Shown: piece by piece, positions 1 to 9,074 of the stretch
Layout of the letters: each line of letters begins with the position of its first letter
How positions within the stretch are numbered: position 1 is the first letter of the stretch
Source of the DNA: Shewanella oncorhynchi
GTDB taxonomy: Bacteria; Pseudomonadota; Gammaproteobacteria; Enterobacterales; Shewanellaceae
Direction: 5' to 3'
Length of the DNA stretch: 64,000 nucleotides
NCBI RefSeq assembly: GCF_012584455.1
Contig: NZ_JABAEB010000002.1
Coordinates: forward strand, 62,001-126,000
The notes under the pieces: generated by a model
Databases searched by the model: none
The model's input: only the letters and a program-made list of their open reading frames with translations
What the model was told of the DNA's origin: nothing
Translations under genes and position numbers: made by a program

Positions 1-381
1 CAAATTTGTCGCCATCCGTTTCTATTTCAAGAACTCAAGGGCTTTAACAGTAAAATCGATCCCTTAGAATTATTTTGCCAGCGCCAAGGTATCTTACTGC
101 CTACCGTAGAGAAAGTGATAGACAGGGAGGAATGGTATGCCCATCTATTAACCATGAAGAGTGTGGCTTTTTGTTCTAGCATTGATATGCACACAGTTAA
201 ACATATGCCCGGATTACATCTCGAGCGCCTTAGCGACACAGAGCTTAATAGACTCCACGAAACGATGATGGCGCCACATTATTATCTGATTGAGAAACCT
301 GCAGTTCATCGGCGTTACAGCCAAAGCCAGTGTGATCTCGTCGTGCGCTCCTTACTTGCCGCACTCGAACCAGCACACTAA
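1..381 (+). CDS. C-terminal fragment of a probable LysR-type transcriptional regulator
   Basis: The frame is open from base 1 to a TAA at 379-381, so the gene starts outside the window and only about 126 residues are visible. The fragment looks like the end of a LysR substrate-binding domain: a hydrophobic strand followed by a PGL-type segment, a short 'YYLIEKP' strand and a C-terminal helix with regularly spaced leucines. The DNA-binding helix-turn-helix would lie upstream. It reads toward the decaheme cytochrome gene but is separated from it by 477 bp, so it may or may not control it. The LysR assignment is an inference from overall pattern only. Confidence 0.5.
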   Translation, partial: QICRHPFLFQELKGFNSKIDPLELFCQRQGILLPTVEKVIDREEWYAHLLTMKSVAFCSSIDMHTVKHMPGLHLERLSDTELNRLHETMMAPHYYLIEKPAVHRRYSQSQCDLVVRSLLAALEPAH

Positions 382-858
382 TACAAAAATAGATTACACA
401 CTAAGTTCATCAACCTAGCTTACGTCATGGATGTTAAGTGGGTTAAGTGGGTTTACTGGGCTATGGCTTCTATTTATCCAAGGCACAATTCAATCACTTT
501 AAAATTCCATATCGTCCCCCTATCCTCGCTCTCTTATCCCATTGCTTTTGTGCTCAAAACCTTAAGATAACGACTTAAGATTCAGGCTCTCTTAACATCG
601 TTCATTTTGCTTAACCGAAAATGAATTCATCATTTCGACCTAAGTTTAAAGATTGAAATTGTGATACACATCATAGGCTAGCAGCTTAATTTCGCTATTT
701 AAAATATCAAAATGCAAAGTTTAGAATTACCATTCACGGGTGTTAAATCATCGTTCACATATCAGATACAAATTTGCAAATACCACTTTATAAGTAGATG
801 AATCCTCCTATATTAGAGGCACTGCACACGCAGTCTTATAGATAGAAAAAGGGACGCG
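382..858 (+). promoter_or_regulatory. Long AT-rich upstream region of the decaheme cytochrome gene
   Basis: No credible gene lies in these 477 bp. The region carries a CRP-like site at 660-675 (listed separately). Possible -10 elements sit at 789-794 (TATAAG) and 809-814 (TATATT), but neither has a convincing -35, so no start is assigned. The ribosome-binding site AAGGGA lies just before the ATG at 859. The length and AT-richness fit a regulated promoter. Confidence 0.4.
660..675 (+). promoter_or_regulatory. CRP-like binding site
   Basis: The sequence TGTGATACACATCATA matches the CRP layout TGTGA-N6-TCACA with a perfect left half and a right half (TCATA) off by one base. It lies about 184 bp upstream of the cytochrome start codon. 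Shewanella CRP is known to control anaerobic respiratory genes, including metal-reduction cytochromes, so a site here is plausible. A single by-eye match in AT-rich DNA can occur by chance. Confidence 0.4.
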
Positions 859-3156
859 ATGATGAAAAACTACAATAAATCTCTACTGGCACTGGCTCTC
901 GTCAGTACCTTAAGTCTTACCGCCTGCGGGGACGGAAGCGATGGTCAAGATGGGGCACCTGGCACACCAGGTACACCCGGAACACCAGGCACTCCCGGAA
1001 CACCAGGTACACCCGGAGCCCCTGCGGGTTCCTTCGCAACGACAGCTCAATCCATTACAGATCTGGCATTCACGTTAAGTCCTGCTGACATTAAAGTGAC
1101 CAGCAGTGAAGGCTTCAGTGTTAAATTTACTGTTACGGGTAAAAATGCAGGCAAAGTAGTCCCATTCAAAGGACTGGATAAAATTGCAATTTATTCTTTA
1201 ACAGCAAATGAAAACACCTCAGGTACTGGCGCGCCGATTGAGTGGCAAAATAATGCCACGGCAAATGCCGCTGGCACTTCGTTAACTTGTACTCTAAACG
1301 GCCTGAACGGAACTAAAAACGCTTGTACTTTAACCGAAGATACAGCGACGCCAGGCACTTACACAGCAACTTGGACTTATGGTGGCGCAGCGCCAATCAT
1401 TAATCCAAATGATAATCCAAACGCAGTACACAGAGTCTTTTTACGTGCTTACAACATCGCCGATAGTACTGGTGTTGTCCTATCTGACAAGATTTTGTCT
1501 GTACCCGTTGATTTTATCCCTGCAACAGATGAATTAGGTGTATCGGGTAAAGACACAGTATCTAGTGCGGCATGTAAAAACTGTCACGGTGAAGTAGACG
1601 GCCATATCGCGAAGATTGAAGCCCACCATAACTACCAAGATGTTAAAAACTGTGTAACTTGCCATAACCCTGATCTCGTTCCAAGTGACGCACAACTGGC
1701 CGAAGGTTGGGTATTTGATTTTGCTCCCATGATCCATAGGATCCACGCAGGTCATCACATCAGTGACAGCTTAAGTGGCGAAGCAAAAGAATATTTCGGT
1801 GAAGTTGGTTTCCCATCTGATTTGAAAGAATGTAAATCTTGTCATGATGGTGCACCAAGTTATAACACCAATATTTATGCACAAGCTTGTGTGGGTTGTC
1901 ATATCAATGTGAACTTCACCACTGGCGAAAACCATTCAGAATTTGGTTTAGCCCAAGCTGATGATACTCAATGTAAATCTTGCCATGGCAGCGGTAGCTT
2001 AACACCTGAAGCTGTACACAGTGTCGGTAAACGCGCTGAGTATGCAAGCCTATTCAAAGTTGACTTTACCAGTGCTGCAGTAGTGACTTCAGCAGCACCT
2101 GGAATGAAAACATTGACATTAAAAGCCAATGTGACCATGAATGGCGCTGCAATTCCTAACGGAACCGATTTAAAAGTGTATAACGCGACAACTAACCCTA
2201 CTGGTATGTTTGTGGCTAACGGCTTATTACTGGGTAACGTAACCACTGATGGTACTGTTTATGCTTGGAGAGATGTCAAACCAACAGCAATCGCTCTTAA
2301 GCTTGAAAATGGTACGCTGGCCGATGGTGTATTAACCTTCGTAAAAGATATTCCCGATGCCCAAGCTGTAGGTACTATCTACGTCAGTTCAGAAGCCAAC
2401 GTCTGTATCAAAGCAGGTAAAGTGAGTAGCTGTAATGCCACAGGACTTGAATTTGGCCCAACAAATCCAATTGGTAACACTGCTCCTGTTAAATTCTATA
2501 GCTTAGATGCTTCTGCAGTAGTTAAAGCTCGAATGACAGATCCTGCTCGAATTACCGTAGAAGAAGCAAAATGTAACGCCTGTCACGGCACCTTAGATTA
2601 TATCAAGGGCACCAGACACGGAACTTACACTTTTGATCAATGTATGAACTGTCACAACGATACAACAGGTGCATCAGGCCATAAAACAGTGGTTTCTAAA
2701 GGTGAAGACGGTAGCAAAGTCATTAATCCAGAAGTCACTTTCAATAACAAAGACTTATTCACCGTCGCTCACCGTTTCCACAGTGGTAACTTTGATGTTA
2801 TCGCAGGGATCTTCCGCGATGCAAATGGTGAATTAGTCGGTTATCCATCACCAGAAACTGCATGTTCTGCATGTCACAAAGATGATGCAAAACTGTTTGC
2901 GACTGACGGTGGTTTAGCCTCTGAGAAACGTTCAATCAAAGTGGGTAGCAACTACATTAGCCCAGTAGCTGAATCATGCCGTAGCTGTCACGCTCACTCT
3001 GATGCAGCGGCTGTCGCTCACTTTAGAAGCAACGGTGCTGTGGTTGAAGCTGACGCAATGACAGATCCTAACTTACCAGTAGAATCTTGCGCAACTTGTC
3101 ATGCTGAAGGTAAAACCTACGGTGTAGATAAGGTACACGCAGAGGTAGCACACTAG
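859..3156 (+). CDS. Outer-membrane decaheme c-type cytochrome, MtrC/OmcA family lipoprotein
   Basis: This 765-residue protein should be an outer-membrane multiheme cytochrome passing electrons to extracellular acceptors. It has a lipoprotein signal peptide with lipobox LTAC (Cys23), then a collagen-like stretch of six Gly-Thr-Pro triplets (about residues 35-52). There are exactly ten CXXCH heme motifs in two groups of five, near residues 239, 265, 325, 344, 372 and 572, 595, 669, 707, 744. The groups are separated by a beta-rich domain, matching the known four-domain MtrC/MtrF fold. That middle domain has a CX8C pair (near 2401-2434), as in MtrC. No MtrA- or MtrB-like partner is adjacent, so it looks like an orphan, possibly the counterpart of S. 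oneidensis SO_1659 (from memory). It starts at tandem ATG codons behind AAGGGA. Confidence 0.93.
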   Translation: MMKNYNKSLLALALVSTLSLTACGDGSDGQDGAPGTPGTPGTPGTPGTPGTPGAPAGSFATTAQSITDLAFTLSPADIKVTSSEGFSVKFTVTGKNAGKVVPFKGLDKIAIYSLTANENTSGTGAPIEWQNNATANAAGTSLTCTLNGLNGTKNACTLTEDTATPGTYTATWTYGGAAPIINPNDNPNAVHRVFLRAYNIADSTGVVLSDKILSVPVDFIPATDELGVSGKDTVSSAACKNCHGEVDGHIAKIEAHHNYQDVKNCVTCHNPDLVPSDAQLAEGWVFDFAPMIHRIHAGHHISDSLSGEAKEYFGEVGFPSDLKECKSCHDGAPSYNTNIYAQACVGCHINVNFTTGENHSEFGLAQADDTQCKSCHGSGSLTPEAVHSVGKRAEYASLFKVDFTSAAVVTSAAPGMKTLTLKANVTMNGAAIPNGTDLKVYNATTNPTGMFVANGLLLGNVTTDGTVYAWRDVKPTAIALKLENGTLADGVLTFVKDIPDAQAVGTIYVSSEANVCIKAGKVSSCNATGLEFGPTNPIGNTAPVKFYSLDASAVVKARMTDPARITVEEAKCNACHGTLDYIKGTRHGTYTFDQCMNCHNDTTGASGHKTVVSKGEDGSKVINPEVTFNNKDLFTVAHRFHSGNFDVIAGIFRDANGELVGYPSPETACSACHKDDAKLFATDGGLASEKRSIKVGSNYISPVAESCRSCHAHSDAAAVAHFRSNGAVVEADAMTDPNLPVESCATCHAEGKTYGVDKVHAEVAH

Positions 3157-3206
3157 TACCTTTGGGTTGCCCCTGCACAACCCAAACTTTATCTCTGCAA
3201 CTCATT

Positions 3207-3230
3207 GGGGACCCTAGGGTCCCCTTTTTT
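3207..3230 (+). terminator. Intrinsic terminator of the decaheme cytochrome gene
   Basis: An 18-bp perfect palindrome (3207-3224, GGGGACCC mirrored about TA) folds into a GC-rich 7-bp stem with a CUAG loop. It is followed directly by six T residues. It lies 50 bp after the stop codon. A weaker hairpin (TGGGTTG / CAACCCA, 3163-3184) precedes it. Confidence 0.88.
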
Positions 3231-3262
3231 ATTGCTGATGATCTTCAATTGAGATTGTAGAT

Positions 3263-3946
3263 TTAATCAGCTGAGCGGCTACATTGTGCAATACGTTGTC
3301 TAAGTAACTTAATAAAGTCCTTAGGTTCCCTATCTAAACTGTCATGGGGAATATACAAGTGATACCCTAAACGCGTATCTAACATCACGCAGCGATGCCC
3401 AAACATAGCCAATACGCCACGATAACGATCCCCTTCTATCACTAAAGGGCCAAACTCAGCGCCGAGATAAGTTTCTAAAGTCGCTAAGTCTGCATCTTGA
3501 GAGGCAGCCGTCACCAGCAAAGGTCGCTGTTCAGTTAATAATCCTGTTGCTAGACGCAGGGAAATATTATCGAGAATGGGATTTAAATGTTTCAGTTTAA
3601 TGCCTAAATAAGATAACTCTATAGTATCTAAACCATTAGTCACCCGCGGAATATCGACCCGCTGAATATTATCCCAATCGATAGCCACTTTGCCGCGGCG
3701 ATGAAAATAGGTCAGCCCCTTGTCATCTAGTGCTAGAGTCGTTTCCGGCTCATACACCTTGGCTAAACCGAGAATTAATGAAATCGCGCCCAAACTAAAA
3801 AACATCAAACCAACAGCAAACAAGGCCGGCCACGTCAGAAACAGTCCCAAACCCAGCACCAGACTTAAGCCTCCCAGCCAAGTTAAGGTTAACCCATTTC
3901 GTTTCGATAAAGGACGCACAGATACTATTTCTGACTCAATTGTCAT
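3263..3946 (-). CDS. DUF2982-like inner-membrane protein of unknown function
   Basis: The 227-residue protein has two adjacent hydrophobic helices near its N terminus (about residues 22-62, 'LGGLSLVLGLGLF' and 'LMFFSLGAISLILGLA'). A soluble, beta-rich C-terminal domain with a PH-like strand pattern follows. The family resembles DUF2982, found in Shewanella and Vibrio, for which I know no function. The gene lies 57 bp downstream of elyC on the same strand and could be co-transcribed with it. The ATG start follows an AGGAAG ribosome-binding site. Confidence 0.75.
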   Translation of the reverse strand: MTIESEIVSVRPLSKRNGLTLTWLGGLSLVLGLGLFLTWPALFAVGLMFFSLGAISLILGLAKVYEPETTLALDDKGLTYFHRRGKVAIDWDNIQRVDIPRVTNGLDTIELSYLGIKLKHLNPILDNISLRLATGLLTEQRPLLVTAASQDADLATLETYLGAEFGPLVIEGDRYRGVLAMFGHRCVMLDTRLGYHLYIPHDSLDREPKDFIKLLRQRIAQCSRSAD

Positions 3947-4003
3947 TGTTCATCTTCCTGTTAAAACTCACTATCTTTAGACTGAACTTGGCAAACCACA
4001 CCT

Positions 4004-4741
4004 TTAACTTACGGCCTTTATCCATAACCTCAAACGGCCAATGTATTCGTGAATCGCCCGTTGAGAAGCCACTAAATTATCGGCAGTTAATCGCCACCAA
4101 AAATCATCTCGGCCAATAAAATCCGTTGGGGCAGCATCGGGGTGTAAGCCTTTAGTGGCGAAAATAGCCATCGCCCTTGGCATATGAGTGGCCGATGTGA
4201 CTAAGCGAAAGGGCTCCTCCCCTAACTCCCACTTTAAGTATTGCGCTTCTTCTATCGTATCGCGCGCCAGTGGAAATTGAATAATTCGGCTTTTATCAAC
4301 ACCTAGCTCTATCGCGGCTTTAGCCATCATTTCAGCATGGGAAAATTGAGTGAGTTCACCGCCCCAGCCGCTGACGATCAACATACACTCTTGACCCAAC
4401 TTAAGTTGCCGAATTCCTTCAGTTAACCTTGTAAGGGCGACGTCCGATAAGGATTGCACCGCAGTCGCTCCCGCTATATCAGCATGCCCTGAACCTAATA
4501 CCATCACAAAACAAGCGCCTGTGATGGGCGTGGAATTAATCGGGTAAGCTGATTCTAACGGCCGCACTAAGGTATTTACACTCAGTTGACTGCTTAAAAA
4601 CAGTAAGAGAAAAAAAGCGCAGGATACTAAGTATTTCGCCATACTGCGACGGCGCCATACTAGAAAAGAAATCAGTAATAACAATAGGATAAAGGGAATC
4701 GGCATCATCCCCTGTGAAACAACTTTCTTAACCCAAAACAT
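4004..4741 (-). CDS. elyC: Envelope biogenesis factor ElyC-like DUF218 protein
   Basis: ElyC of E. coli (YcbC) is an inner-membrane protein needed for normal peptidoglycan assembly, possibly through lipid-carrier metabolism. This protein has two N-terminal membrane helices and then the DUF218 fold with its signature segments 'VMLGSGH'-like (here VMVLGSGHAD), 'LIVSGWGGELTQ' and 'LVTSATHMPRA'. The open frame extends to a TTG at 4774 and an ATG at 4750. I prefer the ATG at 4741 because the N terminus MFWVKKV then lines up with E. coli ElyC. The length (245 residues) fits the family. Confidence 0.85.
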   Translation of the reverse strand: MFWVKKVVSQGMMPIPFILLLLLISFLVWRRRSMAKYLVSCAFFLLLFLSSQLSVNTLVRPLESAYPINSTPITGACFVMVLGSGHADIAGATAVQSLSDVALTRLTEGIRQLKLGQECMLIVSGWGGELTQFSHAEMMAKAAIELGVDKSRIIQFPLARDTIEEAQYLKWELGEEPFRLVTSATHMPRAMAIFATKGLHPDAAPTDFIGRDDFWWRLTADNLVASQRAIHEYIGRLRLWIKAVS

Positions 4742-4816
4742 GATGTCCATGCCAAGCAATCCAAAGGAGCGCAATCATAGCATCAAAATACGGGGGGAAT
4801 ACATCGCACATAAAGC

Positions 4817-4839
4817 TAGCCCAGCGTTTTACTGGGCTA
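4817..4839 (-). terminator. Hairpin between mak and elyC
   Basis: TAGCCCAG (4817-4824) pairs with CTGGGCTA (4832-4839) around a 7-base loop. On the minus strand it follows the end of mak and is trailed by a short T-containing tract (GCTTTATG). It probably ends mak transcription before elyC. The T-run is weak. Confidence 0.55.
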
Positions 4840-4923
4840 TTGTTTACAAGACTCTGATATCACTAGACGTTGATTTCATAGCGTAATGAGTTCACTGGTG
4901 GAGTTTATATCCTCAATAATGGA

Positions 4924-5853
4924 TCACTTTTCCCACAACCAAGCGGCACCGCGCACTCCCGATGAACAACCGTATAGATTCTGCACCACAGGCGTATGAC
5001 ACTCACGTCCCACCACATAATGGGCCAGCAATGCCGGTAATCTTGGGTAAATCGCCGCAACATTCGACATTCCACCGCCCAACACTATGGCATCGGGATC
5101 GAGCATATTGATCACATGGGCGAGTGAACGAGCGAGTCTATCCATATAACGATCAAATGCAGCAACCGCAATGGCGTCACCTTTATCGACTAACAACATA
5201 ATATCGGCACCTGATTTGGCAGGAGCACGCACTGTACCCGCTGCCGTCAAAGCCGCATTATAATCACGCACAAAGCCAGTACCTGAAATAAAGGTCTCGA
5301 TACAATCGGGATTGCCACAGAAACATCGGGTGGTATTGAACTCTTCCTTGGTCATCCAAGGCAAAGGATTATGACCCCATTCACCGCCGATACCATTACC
5401 ACCACCGTGAACTTTGCCGTTAATTGCCACACCCGCGCCGCAGCCAGTACCAATAATCACGCCAAACACCACAGAAGCGCCAGCGGCTGCGCCAGCGGCT
5501 GCCCCATCGACCGCCTCTGATACCGCAAAACAGTTTGCATCATTGGCAACCCGCACTTCACGCTGCAATAATTCCCCTAAATGTACATCGAGGGGCTGAC
5601 CATTGATCCACGTCGAATTAGCATTTTTGACTAAACCTGAATAGGGCGATACCACACCTGGAATACCCACGCCGACAGTGCCTTTCTCGCCAAGAGTCGC
5701 TTCCGCTTCCTTAACTAAATCAACCACCGCAGCAAGCGTGCCCTGATAGTCACGTGGCGTCGTCACACGTTTGCGAAATAGCTCATTGCCCTCATCACTC
5801 AGTGCGACTAATTCTATTTTTGTTCCGCCTAAATCGACGCCCATGCGCATCAT
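4924..5853 (-). CDS. mak: ROK-family fructokinase (Mak-like)
   Basis: Mak phosphorylates fructose, and more weakly other hexoses, with ATP in the cytoplasm. The 309-residue protein opens with the ATP-binding motif '[10 protein letters not shown]'. It carries the ROK signature with zinc ligands (His in '[10 protein letters not shown]' plus '[10 protein letters not shown]') and ends with 'LGGGMSNV' and '[11 protein letters not shown]'. The '[15 protein letters not shown]' stretch is nearly the same as E. coli Mak as I remember it. A small duplicated Ala-Gly tract (GAAAGAAAGA) around residue 122 is an insertion. GGAG lies 9 bases before the first ATG. The substrate is inferred from similarity. 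Confidence 0.88.
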   Translation of the reverse strand: MMRMGVDLGGTKIELVALSDEGNELFRKRVTTPRDYQGTLAAVVDLVKEAEATLGEKGTVGVGIPGVVSPYSGLVKNANSTWINGQPLDVHLGELLQREVRVANDANCFAVSEAVDGAAAGAAAGASVVFGVIIGTGCGAGVAINGKVHGGGNGIGGEWGHNPLPWMTKEEFNTTRCFCGNPDCIETFISGTGFVRDYNAALTAAGTVRAPAKSGADIMLLVDKGDAIAVAAFDRYMDRLARSLAHVINMLDPDAIVLGGGMSNVAAIYPRLPALLAHYVVGRECHTPVVQNLYGCSSGVRGAAWLWEK

Positions 5854-5914
5854 GAATTACTACTCCAGTGTTTAGCTTGCCCTTTCATCAAGTGAGATTG
5901 ATTCTAGGCAATCG

Positions 5915-6721
5915 TTATTTTACCCAGCTAGGAGCTGTGGCAATAAAGTAAGGGTTTAAAATGTCAGGTTTTTGATTATAAGTTAATGGTTCACCTGAGT
6001 CATAACAGACAACTGTGCCGCCTGCACTTTCGAGCACAGCTTGCGCCGCTGCGGTATCCCACTCACTGGTAGGACCCAGTCTGGGGTACAGATCGGCACT
6101 GCCTTCTGCCAACATACAAAACTTAAGCGAACTCCCTACGCTTAAGATGTCATGCTCACCAAACTGTTGTAAATATTGCGCTAAGCCAGGGCTCAAGTGC
6201 GAGCGACTGCCGACAATCATCGGCATTTCGCGTGGCGTGTTGGCGCCCAATAAGGGGCTCTCTTGACCCGCTTGTTGGCGCCACGCACCTAAATGTTTAG
6301 CGCCGTAATAATACGTATCGAGCACAGGCGCATATACCACACCTGCGATAGCAACTCCTTGATGGATAAGTGCAATATTGACGGTAAACTCGCCATTGCG
6401 CTTAATAAATTCCTTAGTGCCATCTAAAGGATCAATCAACCAATAGGTTTGCCATTGACGACGCACGTCCCACGCGATATCCGCCGCTTCCTCAGACATA
6501 ATAGGAATACCGACAAACTGCTTTGCCAATGCCGCCACTATCACGTGGTGCGCGGCTAAATCGGCGGCCGTCACAGGGCTATCGTCCCCCTTATGGCTCA
6601 CCAAAAAGTCATCTTGACCATAAACCGTCATAATGGCATCGCCTGCCGCTTTGGCAATCGCGACCACTTGCTGTAGATCTTGTTTGGTCAATGTCTGCGC
6701 TATTGTCGTCTTGTCTGTCAC
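5915..6721 (-). CDS. cysQ: 3'(2'),5'-bisphosphate nucleotidase CysQ
   Basis: CysQ removes the 3'-phosphate from PAP, the by-product of sulfate assimilation, giving AMP. The 268-residue protein has the lithium-sensitive inositol monophosphatase-type metal sites: 'SEEAADI' (about residue 84), 'LIDPLDGTKEFIKRNGEF' (about 100) and 'SEWDTAAAQAVLESAGG' (about 220). The start is a GTG at 6721 behind AAGGAA with a 6-base spacer. It lies 61 bp upstream of mak on the same strand; no link between the two pathways is implied. Length and motifs are complete. Confidence 0.93.
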   Translation of the reverse strand: MTDKTTIAQTLTKQDLQQVVAIAKAAGDAIMTVYGQDDFLVSHKGDDSPVTAADLAAHHVIVAALAKQFVGIPIMSEEAADIAWDVRRQWQTYWLIDPLDGTKEFIKRNGEFTVNIALIHQGVAIAGVVYAPVLDTYYYGAKHLGAWRQQAGQESPLLGANTPREMPMIVGSRSHLSPGLAQYLQQFGEHDILSVGSSLKFCMLAEGSADLYPRLGPTSEWDTAAAQAVLESAGGTVVCYDSGEPLTYNQKPDILNPYFIATAPSWVK

Positions 6722-7080
6722 TGAAACTTCCTTAATGCATTAAATATCTTGGCATTATGCCATTGTCATCCAAGGGAAATTTAGAACAAATTCATCATAC
6801 ATCAAGCAAAATAGACTAAGACTCACGGCTTAAACCGCGGTGCACAAAACCACAGATACACAAAGTGATTACGATACTAAGGCAAGCCATTGGCGCTGAG
6901 AAGAGGCTTAAGTCCAGCTGCATTCGTATTCACAGCCTATGTTTTCATATTGATAGTCTACATTTGTCGCTTAAATCTGATTATTGGCGGGCTTATTGTT
7001 TTCGAAAGCGTTAATCACTGCGATGACGTAAACGCTTAACGCCTGATTAAAACGGCCTAAAAACCCAAATGTGAGTCACG
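6722..7080. other. Non-coding stretch between the rmlD-like gene and cysQ
   Basis: I see no gene in these 359 bp. The part next to cysQ must hold its minus-strand promoter, which I could not pinpoint. A weak inverted repeat AAGCGTT / AACGCTT (7006-7037, 18-base loop) lies before the end of the rmlD-like gene and is not followed by a T-run. Confidence 0.4.
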
Positions 7081-8253
7081 TTAATTGTCGTCATAATAGC
7101 GTCGCAACATGCAATTCAGTTGCTGACGCCAATCTTGCCATACGACGTTATCAGGCATAAACAGTGCGGTATTGACAGCCAAAGCGGACTGCACTTTGGC
7201 ACTATTCAACACGCTATAACTCGGTCTTTTTGCCAAACTCACGCCGCGATTTAATGCTTGTTTAGCATAGTGAGCGCTGGTAATCGGCTGGATAACTACT
7301 GGCAGACTTAACAGATTGAGCGCTAGGGCTTGTCGCTGGATTTCACAGGCAAATTCATACCAACTGCATTGGCCTTGGGCGCTGTAATGAAATACGCCCG
7401 AGCACTGTTGCATGACTAATTGCCAAATCACCTTAGCGAGTGCATCACTCCACGTCGGACAGCCGATTTGATCGACTATCACCTGCAATCTTGGTTGAGT
7501 GCGCATCAAGTTCAGCATGGTTTGGACAAAATTATGCCCATCTTGACCGTAGAGCCATGAGGTACGCACAATCGTTGCATCCTCGCCCAGAATCGCCAAT
7601 ACCTTCTGCTCGCCGAGCAACTTACTCGTACCGTAAGCAGACAACGGCTCGGGAGCATCAAGTTCAACAAATGGCCTTGGTACATGAACTTGGTTTGGAT
7701 TTGGGTTTGGGTTTGAATTTGAAGCTGAGTCAGGGTTTTGATGCTGTTTAACGCCACTTTCTCTAGCATCACCCACTGCACGTTCAGCTGCATGAGCAAT
7801 CTCGCAAACAGCATGACCACCAAACACATAATCGCTCGACACATGCAGTAGGCGCGCCCCCGACAGCCAACATTGCTGCGCCAATAACTCAGGGCCGAGT
7901 GCATTCACGCGATTGGCTTCGATTGCATCATGCTCAGCAGCGTCGACCGCATTATAGGCCGCACAATTGATCACCCAGCTTGGTCGATATTGAGTAAACA
8001 CTGCGGCAATATTGGCGGCATCGGTAATGTCTAACTGACTGCGACTTAGCACATAAAGCTTAATTGGCGCGACTGAGTTTGTACTTGTGCTGGTATTTGG
8101 GGCTAGCTCACCAATATCGGCAGCGACTCTCAGCAAGGCCTGAGCGAGCTGACTCTTCGCACCAGTGATTAACACCACTTGAGGAGTGTTAGCGTCTGTG
8201 GCACTCGCCGCCCCGCATTGAAGTGGCGTCACTTTAGTCGCCACTATTTTCAT
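7081..8253 (-). CDS. RmlD-like NAD(P)-dependent sugar-nucleotide reductase with an inserted low-complexity segment
   Basis: RmlD reduces dTDP-4-keto-rhamnose to dTDP-rhamnose. This protein has the Rossmann start 'LITGAKSQLAQAL', the 'VINCAAYNAVDAAE' and 'HVSSDYVFGG' motifs, the catalytic YxxxK ('SAYGTSKLLGEQ') and 'IVRTSWLYG'. It is about 390 residues against about 300 for RmlD. An insertion of roughly 45 residues between 'DYVFGG' and the YxxxK motif includes an Asn-Pro repeat. No other rhamnose genes are nearby, so the true substrate is unknown. The frame can begin at a GTG (8256) or ATG (8253), both within a few bases of the upstream gene's TGA (8260-8262), so translation is probably coupled. 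Confidence 0.75.
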   Translation of the reverse strand: MKIVATKVTPLQCGAASATDANTPQVVLITGAKSQLAQALLRVAADIGELAPNTSTSTNSVAPIKLYVLSRSQLDITDAANIAAVFTQYRPSWVINCAAYNAVDAAEHDAIEANRVNALGPELLAQQCWLSGARLLHVSSDYVFGGHAVCEIAHAAERAVGDARESGVKQHQNPDSASNSNPNPNPNQVHVPRPFVELDAPEPLSAYGTSKLLGEQKVLAILGEDATIVRTSWLYGQDGHNFVQTMLNLMRTQPRLQVIVDQIGCPTWSDALAKVIWQLVMQQCSGVFHYSAQGQCSWYEFACEIQRQALALNLLSLPVVIQPITSAHYAKQALNRGVSLAKRPSYSVLNSAKVQSALAVNTALFMPDNVVWQDWRQQLNCMLRRYYDDN

Positions 8254-8259
8254 CACTAA

Positions 8260-9024
8260 TCAACAGCATGGCTCATCGTCACTGAATAAGGGGATCAAAT
8301 CAGCAACGGTTTCATGGCCACGGGCGGCTAAAAAGGCTAAGAGTGCTGAAGGACTACGATTGAGTAATCGTGATGGCGGATAAGCCACTTCATCGATAAT
8401 CGCTTGCGCCCGCGCAAAACCGCCTAAGCTAAAAGCCACATGGGAATCAGAGCCCATAACTAAAATCGTGCCAAATTCCTTGGCCGCTTTGGCAATCGCA
8501 GTGCAATTGGCTTCGCTGCCCTTACGGGACACTTCAAAGGAGGAATTGTTAATTTCGAGCGCCACACCGTATTCGGCAGCGGCGCGGGCAACAGCTTCAA
8601 TATCAATCGGATAGGCTGGATTACCTGGATGAGTAATGATATCAACCTTGCCGCTCTTAATCGCATTAATCATGGCCTCTGTGTGAGTCGCTTTATCTGA
8701 CGGAGGATAGACGGGCTCATGAAATCCTGCGAGCACAATATCGAGCTGCTTTAAATAATCACCAAAGAAATCAATCTCGCCGTCGATATTTTTGATATTA
8801 GCTTCGATACCCCGCAAAATCCCGACGCCATCAACCATACGTGGCAAAACTCTTAAATTCACAAAGTGCCAAAAATGCGGCGCATCGGCCATCGCAGGCC
8901 CATGATCTGTGGTGGCAAATAGGCGAATCCCCTTCTGCTTTGCCACCGCTAAGTAGTCATGAATCGTGCTATAAGCATGGCTCGAAGCCACAGTATGGGT
9001 ATGAGTGTCGACTTGGTACTGCAT
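8260..9024 (-). CDS. YcdX-like PHP-domain metal-dependent phosphatase
   Basis: The 254-residue protein is a PHP-family hydrolase like E. coli YcdX, a trinuclear zinc phosphatase linked to swarming. Metal-binding motifs are visible in order: '[16 protein letters not shown]' at the N terminus, 'ATTDHGPAM' (about residue 38), 'EANIKN' (about 73), 'GFHEPVYPP' (about 100), 'IITHPGNP' (about 134) and 'GSDSHVAF' (about 193). Length fits YcdX (about 245). The stop overlaps the start region of the RmlD-like gene, so the two probably form a two-gene operon. The physiological substrate is not known. Confidence 0.88.
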   Translation of the reverse strand: MQYQVDTHTHTVASSHAYSTIHDYLAVAKQKGIRLFATTDHGPAMADAPHFWHFVNLRVLPRMVDGVGILRGIEANIKNIDGEIDFFGDYLKQLDIVLAGFHEPVYPPSDKATHTEAMINAIKSGKVDIITHPGNPAYPIDIEAVARAAAEYGVALEINNSSFEVSRKGSEANCTAIAKAAKEFGTILVMGSDSHVAFSLGGFARAQAIIDEVAYPPSRLLNRSPSALLAFLAARGHETVADLIPLFSDDEPCC

Positions 9025-9074
9025 GGTTCACCTCAGTCAAATGATTCAATCAATTTAGGAAAACTGGCCACAAT

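Noticed and set aside
7006..7037. Inverted repeat AAGCGTT / AACGCTT as a terminator
   Set aside because: The loop is 18 bases, the stem is only 7 bp and no T-run follows, so it was only mentioned under the intergenic entry.
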